NCBI GenBank assembly: GCA_017308345.1
Contig: JAFKFE010001118.1
Location: 1 to 5,456 of the forward strand
Length of the DNA: 5,456 bases
From: Alphaproteobacteria bacterium
Lineage (GTDB): Bacteria; Pseudomonadota; Alphaproteobacteria; Rhizobiales; Rhizobiaceae
Direction: 5' to 3'
Shown: one piece after another, positions 1-5,456 of the stretch
Position numbering within the stretch: the first letter of the stretch is position 1
Layout: each line of letters starts with the position of its first letter
The notes under the pieces: model-generated
The model's database searches: none
The model's input: only the letters and a program-made list of their open reading frames with translations
What the model was told of the DNA's origin: nothing
Translations under genes and position numbers: made by a program

Positions 1-2105
<2,105 letters not shown>

Positions 2106-2121
2106 AGAAAGCGTTCTCTCG

Positions 2122-2129
2122 CCCCCCCC
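2122..2129. repeat. Homopolymer run of eight C
   Basis: Eight consecutive C residues lie in the spacer between the two heptamer blocks, downstream of rel and 53 bases before the pyrE start codon. Such a run is prone to replication slippage and to sequencing error. It is non-coding here, so a length change would only alter the pyrE leader. Confidence 0.9.
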
Positions 2130-2138
2130 GCCACCATC

Positions 2139-2155
2139 ACTACCCACTACCCACC
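2139..2155. repeat. Heptamer repeat ACTACCC x2 plus ACC, inverted relative of TGAATAG
   Basis: ACTACCC occurs at 2139-2145 and 2146-2152, followed by ACC. Read on the minus strand the unit is TGGGTAG, which differs from TGAATAG only by two A-to-G transitions at adjacent positions. This block therefore faces the repeat at 2067-2105 in inverted orientation, and each heptamer could pair at 5 of 7 positions. Confidence 0.75.
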
Positions 2156-2172
2156 TTTCGCCTTGGACACAT

Positions 2173-2178
2173 GGAGCG
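2173..2178 (+). promoter_or_regulatory. Ribosome binding site of pyrE
   Basis: GGAGCG ends 4 bases before the ATG at 2183 (6 bases from the end of the GGAG core). It overlaps the alternative in-frame ATG at 2171, which would add four residues (MERT) and has no comparable Shine-Dalgarno sequence. This decides the start at 2183. Confidence 0.75.
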
Positions 2179-2182
2179 AACA

Positions 2183-2761
2183 ATGAACACCGACGAAGTG
2201 CTGGACATTTTCCGCGAGGCCGGCGCCGTTCTCGAAGGTCATTTCATCCTGACGTCCGGCCTGCGCAGCCCGATCTTCCTGCAGAAGGCGCGCGTCTTCA
2301 TGCATGCCGACAAGACCGAACGCCTGTGCAAGGCGCTGGCCGGGAAAATCCGGGAAAGCGTGCCGGGCAGGATCGACTATGTCGTCGGCCCTGCCATCGG
2401 CGGCCTGATCCCGGCCTATGAGACCTCGCGGCATCTGGGTGTCCCGGCGATCTGGGTCGAGCGGGAAGGCGGCGAATTCAGGCTCCGCCGCTTCGAGATC
2501 GCCAAGGGCTCGCGTGTCGTCATCGTCGAGGACATCGTCACCACCGGCCTGTCGATCCGCGAGACCATCGAGTGCCTGCGCGAACTCGGCGCCGAGGTGG
2601 TGGCAGCCGCCTGCATCATCGACCGCTCGGCCGGCAAGACCGATGTCGGCGTGCCGCTGATCGCGCTCGCCGAATATGAGGTGCCGGCCTATCCCGCCGA
2701 CCGCCTGCCGCCGGAACTTGCCGCCATTCCGGCCGTCAAGCCCGGAAGCCGCAACATCTGA
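2183..2761 (+). CDS. pyrE: Orotate phosphoribosyltransferase
   Basis: PyrE joins orotate to PRPP to give orotidine 5'-monophosphate and pyrophosphate (EC 2.4.2.10), the fifth step of de novo pyrimidine synthesis, in the cytosol. The product is 192 residues, normal for the alphaproteobacterial form. The N-terminal region has the orotate-side segment [11 protein letters not shown] (20-30). The PRPP-binding signature [11 protein letters not shown] is at 112-122, with the acidic pair E116-D117. The mobile loop region around 92-108 ([13 protein letters not shown]) is rich in Arg and lacks the Lys/His pattern of the E. coli loop. The start at 2183 is supported by GGAG six bases upstream and by the family N-terminus MNTDEVL. 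The gene lies 113 bp after rel, with a repeat-filled spacer, so co-transcription with rel is possible but not shown. The next gene with the same orientation is only a relic. Confidence 0.96.
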   Translation: MNTDEVLDIFREAGAVLEGHFILTSGLRSPIFLQKARVFMHADKTERLCKALAGKIRESVPGRIDYVVGPAIGGLIPAYETSRHLGVPAIWVEREGGEFRLRRFEIAKGSRVVIVEDIVTTGLSIRETIECLRELGAEVVAAACIIDRSAGKTDVGVPLIALAEYEVPAYPADRLPPELAAIPAVKPGSRNI

Positions 2762-2790
2762 CTGCGTAGTGCATGAAAACAAGCACTTGG

Positions 2791-2825
2791 GCGTATCGCT
2801 TGAATCTCTTTCCCAAAAGATACGC
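2791..2825. repeat. Inverted repeat GCGTATC / GATACGC, possible terminator stem
   Basis: GCGTATC at 2791-2797 and GATACGC at 2819-2825 form a perfect 7-bp stem around a 21-base loop; two more G-C pairs can form beyond a one-base bulge. It lies between the convergent genes pyrE and GNAT, where a terminator is expected. There is no T-run after the stem on either strand, so it does not look like a standard intrinsic terminator. Confidence 0.4.
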
Positions 2826-2846
2826 GCCAAGGTGGCGATGATCGCC
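2825..2846. repeat. Two overlapping short hairpins next to the VOC relic
   Basis: CGCCA (2825-2829) pairs with TGGCG (2833-2837) around the 3-base loop AGG. GGCGAT (2834-2839) pairs with ATCGCC (2841-2846) around a single G. The two stems share bases and would exclude each other. Together with the inverted repeat ending at 2825 they form a compact structured patch between convergent genes. A role in stopping transcription is only a guess. Confidence 0.4.
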
Positions 2847-2928
2847 GGCATTGACCATGATGATGTCGGTCTGTTTCCGCGATCCGGACGGCAATCTGGT
2901 CGAGATCAGCGAGTATCCGCTCACCTGA
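2842..2928 (+). pseudogene. C-terminal relic of a VOC (glyoxalase/bleomycin-resistance) protein
   Basis: This frame opens after a TGA at 2839 and runs to the TGA at 2926. It reads SPALT, then MMMSVCFRDPDGNLVEISEY and PLT. The core FRDPDGNLVEI is the typical last beta-strand of VOC metalloproteins, where the Glu (codon 2902-2904) is normally a metal ligand. A full VOC protein has about 120-140 residues, so only the last fifth remains. I find no matching VOC sequence upstream in any plus-strand frame back to pyrE, so the 5' part has been deleted or replaced. The first possible start is the ATG triplet at 2857-2865, with no clear ribosome binding site. The relic overlaps the end of the convergent GNAT gene by 8 bp. 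The VOC origin is well supported by the motif; non-function is inferred from the length. Confidence 0.75.
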
Positions 2929-3436
2929 GATCGAGCCGCATGGCGCAACGCTGGTCCAGCGCCATGCCGTGCTCGGCCTCGTCGCCGAGCAGGCTTGCCA
3001 GCCTTTCGTCGATCTCAGCGCCTTCCAGGACACGAAATCCGAACTTGCGATAGAAGGGCGCGTTCCAGGCGACGGCGCGAAACGTGGTCAGCGTCACCGC
3101 GGCCAGGCCGCGCCGCCTGGCGTCCGCGACCGCCCGTCCAAGCAATGCGCGGCCAATGCCTTGGCCCTGCCGGTCGAGGCTCACGTCCAATTCCCAGATA
3201 TGCAGCGTATCGCCCTCGATCCCGGCGCTCAGGAATCCGACCGGCCGGTCCCGATCGTCGGCGCCGATCCAACATGCGCCGTCGGCGATCAGCGCGCGGT
3301 GCCGTTGCGCGCTGACATTGTCTCCATCGGCGAGCCACGCCAGTTCGGGTATGGCACGAAACGCCAGTCCGGCGGATTGCTCGATCCCCGGCAGGGCCTC
3401 GGCATCCTCGGCCCGCGCCGGTCGAATGGTGATCAT
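2921..3436 (-). CDS. GNAT family N-acetyltransferase
   Basis: This gene encodes a 171-residue GCN5-related acetyltransferase that transfers acetyl from acetyl-CoA to an amine of an unknown substrate. The start MITIRPA is the usual beta-1 strand of the fold. The strand HIWELDVSL (79-87) leads into the acetyl-CoA pyrophosphate loop QGQGIG at 90-95, followed by the helix RALLGRAVADARRRG. NAPFYRKFGF at 125-134 is the typical motif B, with Tyr129 in the position often used as general acid. One GNAT domain fills the whole protein, so nothing in it indicates the substrate. It is the only clear minus-strand gene, convergent with pyrE and the VOC relic and divergent from the DUF2062 gene. The ATG at 3436 has only a weak GGGA about 10 bases upstream; I see no better in-frame start. 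A house-cleaning or small-molecule detoxification role is possible, as is protein N-terminal acetylation. Confidence 0.9.
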   Translation of the reverse strand: MITIRPARAEDAEALPGIEQSAGLAFRAIPELAWLADGDNVSAQRHRALIADGACWIGADDRDRPVGFLSAGIEGDTLHIWELDVSLDRQGQGIGRALLGRAVADARRRGLAAVTLTTFRAVAWNAPFYRKFGFRVLEGAEIDERLASLLGDEAEHGMALDQRCAMRLDLR

Positions 3437-3478
3437 CGGCTTGGTATCCCGGTTGTTTTCCTCAGTTTCGCCAGAATG

Positions 3479-3496
3479 AGGCTGTTGTTACAGCCT
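3479..3496. promoter_or_regulatory. Perfect palindrome AGGCTGT-TGTT-ACAGCCT, possible operator or leader hairpin
   Basis: Two 7-bp arms (3479-3485 and 3490-3496) are exact reverse complements around a 4-base centre. The element lies in the divergent intergenic region, 43-60 bp upstream of the GNAT start codon and about 150 bp upstream of the DUF2062 start. In DNA it could be a dimeric repressor site; in the GNAT transcript it could form a tetraloop hairpin. No T-run follows, so it is not an obvious terminator. No regulator gene is present in the window to match it. Confidence 0.45.
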
Positions 3497-3523
3497 GCGG
3501 CAGACAATCGCGGTGGCGTTTCG

Positions 3524-3551
3524 TTGTTGCGGGGCCTGGCCGTCGCTATAT
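3524..3551 (+). promoter_or_regulatory. Candidate sigma-70 promoter for the DUF2062-acpS-lepB operon
   Basis: TTGTTG (3524-3529) and CTATAT (3546-3551) are separated by 16 bases. CTATAT matches the -10 form common in rhizobial housekeeping promoters, while the -35 is a partial match to TTGACA. It would start transcription about 90 bases before the DUF2062 GTG codon. It is the best plus-strand candidate I can see in the 213-bp gap at 3437-3649. Confidence 0.4.
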
Positions 3552-3649
3552 CAAAGTCTTGTTGCCTTTCTGCGCCCTGGAAGCGCAAGATATGTTGGCG
3601 CGACCCGGTGGGCAGGGGCAGCGCGTGTTGGACCGGGAACTGGAACAGA

Positions 3650-4237
3650 GTGCTTTTTCGACGCCGAGAGCCTGATGGCCTCCTGGAGCGGGTGCGTACT
3701 TATCTTTGGCCGCGCCGCTCGTTCTCGCGTTCCGTTCAATACTTCTCCAAGCGCATTCTCAGGCTGAAGGCGACGCCGCATTCCGTGGCCGCCGGCGTTG
3801 CCGCGGGCGTGTTTGCTTCCTTTTTCCCGCTGGGCATCCATTTCGTCGTTGCCGCCGTGCTTTGCTGGGTGATTGCCGGCAATCTGGTCGCGGCGGCGCT
3901 CGGCGCCGTGTTTTTCGGCAATCCGCTGACCTCCCCGCTGCTGTGGGGCGCGTCCTGGGAAACCGGCAAGCTGCTCCTGCATGAGCGCCTGCCGAAGCAC
4001 GGGCCGCCCGAGCATCTCGGCGAGATGATGCACAAGCTGTCTTTCGCCAGGCTCTGGCACCCCGTCCTTGAGCCGATGCTGATCGGCGCGGTGTTGCTCG
4101 GCCTGGCCTTCGGGCTCGTGTTCTACGCCGTCACGCGCTGGGGCATGACGGTGTTCCGCGAGCAGCGCAAGAAGCGCATGGCCGAGCGTGCGGAGAAGAA
4201 ATCGCCGCAGGGCGGGCGGGAATTGCCCGCGCAATGA
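3650..4237 (+). CDS. DUF2062 family membrane protein
   Basis: This encodes a 195-residue inner-membrane protein of unknown function. The N-terminus is basic and cytoplasmic in character (LFRRREP, then WPRRSFSRS). The DUF2062 core follows: [15 protein letters not shown] and a second hydrophobic stretch give membrane segments at about 44-62 and 64-89, then the family signature GNPLTSP at 90-96 and SWETGK. A third membrane segment is at about 143-163, and the tail is strongly charged ([15 protein letters not shown]). I chose the GTG at 3650 because rhizobial homologues, as I recall them, begin with MLFRRR. The frame is open much further upstream, but that part is antisense to the GNAT gene; an in-frame GTG at 3608 is the nearest alternative. 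The gene ends in an ATGA overlap with acpS, so translation of the two is probably coupled. Its constant position before acpS-lepB in rhizobia suggests an envelope-related role, but no function should be assigned. Confidence 0.88.
   Translation: MLFRRREPDGLLERVRTYLWPRRSFSRSVQYFSKRILRLKATPHSVAAGVAAGVFASFFPLGIHFVVAAVLCWVIAGNLVAAALGAVFFGNPLTSPLLWGASWETGKLLLHERLPKHGPPEHLGEMMHKLSFARLWHPVLEPMLIGAVLLGLAFGLVFYAVTRWGMTVFREQRKKRMAERAEKKSPQGGRELPAQ
4212..4230 (+). promoter_or_regulatory. Hairpin over the acpS ribosome binding region
   Basis: GCGGGC (4212-4217) and GCCCGC (4225-4230) form a perfect 6-bp stem with loop GGGAATT, ending three bases before the acpS ATG. The only purine-rich Shine-Dalgarno-like sequence, GGGAA at 4218-4222, lies in the loop; an alternative 5-bp fold (4216-4220 with 4226-4230) would pair most of it. 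Ribosomes finishing the DUF2062 gene would melt this structure, which would favour coupled translation. This is inferred from sequence alone. Confidence 0.4.
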
Positions 4238-4647
4238 TCATCGGCATCGGCAGCGACCTGATCGACATCAGACGCATCGAGAAATCGCTGGAGCGGCACG
4301 GCCAGCGCTTCGTCCAGCGCATCTACACCGAGGTCGAGCAGTCCAAGTCGGACAGGCGTGCCGCCCGCGCGGCGTCCTATGCCAAGCGCTTCGCCGCCAA
4401 GGAGGCTTGCGCCAAGGCGCTGGGCACCGGCATGGCCGAGGGCGTGTTCTGGCGCGACATGGGCGTCATCAACCTGCCGAGCGGCGCGCCGACCATGGCG
4501 CTGACCGGCGGCGCCGCGGCCAGGCTGGAGAAAATCCTGCCGAAAGGCCATCGGGCGCTGATCCATCTCACCATCACCGATGATTTCCCGCTTGCTCAAG
4601 CCTTTGTGATCATCGAGGCAGTGCCCGCCGAACAAGCGCCACATTGA
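4234..4647 (+). CDS. acpS: Holo-[acyl-carrier-protein] synthase
   Basis: AcpS moves the 4'-phosphopantetheine group of coenzyme A onto a serine of apo-acyl carrier protein (EC 2.7.8.7), making it active for fatty-acid and lipid synthesis in the cytoplasm. The product is 137 residues, in the normal range. The N-terminal signature [13 protein letters not shown] contains Asp8, and [15 protein letters not shown] contains Glu57; these two residues bind Mg2+ in the family. The W-R-D-M segment at 73-76 and the G-x-P segment at 84-86 complete the usual pattern, and the C-terminal strand HLTITDD is the alphaproteobacterial form of the E. coli HVSLS-type strand. The start ATG overlaps the stop of the DUF2062 gene (ATGA). 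lepB follows after 79 bp on the same strand, the usual rhizobial order. Confidence 0.96.
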   Translation: MIIGIGSDLIDIRRIEKSLERHGQRFVQRIYTEVEQSKSDRRAARAASYAKRFAAKEACAKALGTGMAEGVFWRDMGVINLPSGAPTMALTGGAAARLEKILPKGHRALIHLTITDDFPLAQAFVIIEAVPAEQAPH

Positions 4648-4674
4648 TTCCATCTGACCACGGACGGCATGACG

Positions 4675-4702
4675 TTGCTCAGCGCGCGCCGAGACTCTAT
4701 AC
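4675..4702 (+). promoter_or_regulatory. Weak candidate promoter for lepB
   Basis: TTGCTC (4675-4680) and CTATAC (4697-4702) are 16 bases apart in the 79-bp acpS-lepB gap. If used, it would give a leader of about 18 bases before the lepB start, allowing signal peptidase expression independent of acpS. The -35 match is only moderate, so this is tentative. Confidence 0.28.
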
Positions 4703-4717
4703 CAACATCGCACAATC

Positions 4718-4722
4718 GAGGA
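4718..4722 (+). promoter_or_regulatory. Ribosome binding site of lepB
   Basis: GAGGA ends four bases before the ATG at 4727, a good Shine-Dalgarno match at short normal spacing. It supports this start over the GTG two codons downstream. Confidence 0.7.
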
Positions 4723-4726
4723 CGAC

Positions 4727-5456
4727 ATGAGCGTGGCTGAAAAATCGCAGAAGAAATCCGGCGGGCTTGGTGAAACCTTCTCCGTCATCATCCAGGCTCT
4801 GCTGCTCGCGCTCGTCATCCGCACGCTGCTCTTCCAGCCTTTCTCCATCCCGTCCGGCTCGATGCGGCCGACGCTGCTCGAAGGCGACTATCTCTTCGTC
4901 ACCAAATGGGCCTACGGCTATTCGCGCTATTCGCTGCCGTTCGGTCCCGATCTCTTCTCCGGCCGCATCTGGGGCTCTGAGCCCAAGCGCGGCGACGTGG
5001 TGGTGTTCAAGTTCCCGCCGGACCCGTCGGTCGACTACATCAAGCGCGTCGTCGGCCTGCCCGGAGACAGGATCCAGATGAAGAACGGCCAGCTCTTCAT
5101 CAACGACGTCGGCGTGCCGCGCGTTAAGACCGGCCAGATCGAAAATCCCGACATCACCGAAGTGCCTCAGCCGGTCGACGTCTATCGCGAGACCCTGCCG
5201 AACGGCGTCAGCTACGACACGCTCGACCTGACGCCGAATTCGATCGGCGACAACACGCGAGAGTTCGACGTTCCGCCCGGCCACTATTTCATGATGGGCG
5301 ACAATCGCGACAATTCCTCCGACAGCCGCTTCACCGTCGGCTTCGTTCCCGCCGAAAACCTGGTCGGCCGCGCCAATCTCATCTTCTTCTCGATCGCCGG
5401 CAAGGCGAGCCCGCTCGAGATCTGGAAGTGGCCGTCCCTGATGCGCGCCGGCCGCC
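4727..5456 (+). CDS. lepB: Signal peptidase I (3' partial)
   Basis: LepB is the inner-membrane protease that cleaves signal peptides from exported preproteins on the periplasmic side (EC 3.4.21.89). The visible part is 243 codons and runs off the window without a stop; family members here are about 245-260 residues, so only a few are missing. A short charged N-terminus is followed by one membrane segment at about 17-36. The catalytic serine is Ser45 in PSGSMRPTL (42-50). The general-base lysine is Lys106 in YIKRVVGLPGD (104-114). The conserved box GDNRDNSSDSR is at 191-201. With a single N-terminal anchor it is the short type, unlike the two-segment E. coli enzyme. It follows acpS by 79 bp and is probably in the same operon, with rnc and era expected next beyond the window. 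Confidence 0.97.
   Translation, partial: MSVAEKSQKKSGGLGETFSVIIQALLLALVIRTLLFQPFSIPSGSMRPTLLEGDYLFVTKWAYGYSRYSLPFGPDLFSGRIWGSEPKRGDVVVFKFPPDPSVDYIKRVVGLPGDRIQMKNGQLFINDVGVPRVKTGQIENPDITEVPQPVDVYRETLPNGVSYDTLDLTPNSIGDNTREFDVPPGHYFMMGDNRDNSSDSRFTVGFVPAENLVGRANLIFFSIAGKASPLEIWKWPSLMRAGR

Noticed and set aside
2791..2846. Standard intrinsic terminator for pyrE
   Set aside because: The stems are short or have a long loop and no T-run follows on either strand, so it was listed only as inverted repeats.
2147..2851. Long minus-strand open frame opposite pyrE
   Set aside because: It is the shadow of pyrE in a GC-rich genome, with low-complexity Asp/Arg/Ala/Gly composition and no recognisable domain.
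2760..2940. Small ORF reading through 2762-2940 in a second plus-strand frame
   Set aside because: It has no start with a ribosome binding site after pyrE, resembles no family I know, and is out of frame with the VOC relic, which does carry a real motif.
2969..3649. Long plus-strand open frame upstream of the DUF2062 gene, which would make a protein of over 400 residues
   Set aside because: It is antisense to the well-supported GNAT gene, shows no family features, and arises from GC-rich codon bias; the family-like N-terminus begins at 3650.
4123..4848. Minus-strand open frame spanning acpS and the ends of its neighbours
   Set aside because: It is antisense to three genes and crosses their boundaries; no domain, no ribosome binding site.
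4697..5284. Long minus-strand open frame opposite lepB
   Set aside because: lepB is certain from its Ser/Lys catalytic motifs; the opposite frame is Asp/Glu/Arg-rich antisense without family character.

Overview
The window is a GC-rich stretch of chromosome that looks like a Rhizobiales alphaproteobacterium, most likely Mesorhizobium or a close relative. The basis is the gene order rel - pyrE - DUF2062 - acpS - lepB, the alphaproteobacterial character of each protein, and a heptameric TGAATAG intergenic repeat of a kind I associate with Mesorhizobium. The genus is inferred from memory of the families; no search was run. Nearly everything here is core housekeeping. I see no defence system, mobile element, CRISPR array or RNA gene, and I do not claim a novel system.

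Layout. Positions 1-2069 hold the 3' nine-tenths of a long RelA/SpoT homologue (ppGpp synthetase/hydrolase); its first 50-60 codons lie before the window. Its stop codon sits in the first unit of a 7-bp tandem repeat, and a diverged, inverted form of the same heptamer lies just before pyrE. pyrE (2183-2761) encodes orotate phosphoribosyltransferase. Then comes a 159-bp patch (2762-2920) with several short inverted repeats and a relic: about 25 codons of the C-terminal end of a VOC/glyoxalase-type protein, which ends at 2928 and overlaps by 8 bp the end of a convergent GNAT acetyltransferase gene (2921-3436, minus strand).

A 213-bp divergent intergenic region (3437-3649) carries a perfect 7-bp palindrome and a candidate sigma-70 promoter. 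From there a plus-strand operon reads out: a DUF2062 membrane protein (GTG start, 3650-4237), acpS (4234-4647, overlapping the previous gene by ATGA), and lepB (4727 to beyond the window end). In rhizobia lepB is normally followed by rnc and era, so this is probably the start of the acpS-lepB-rnc-era cluster.

How the genes fit together: Rel sets the (p)ppGpp level in response to starvation, PyrE makes the UMP precursor OMP, AcpS activates acyl carrier protein for lipid synthesis, and LepB cleaves signal peptides from exported proteins. They share growth and envelope biogenesis as a theme rather than a single pathway. The points most worth a second look are the heptamer repeat pair, the VOC relic, the loss of the Cys/His motif in Rel, the palindrome at 3479-3496, and a hairpin that could mask the acpS ribosome binding site.
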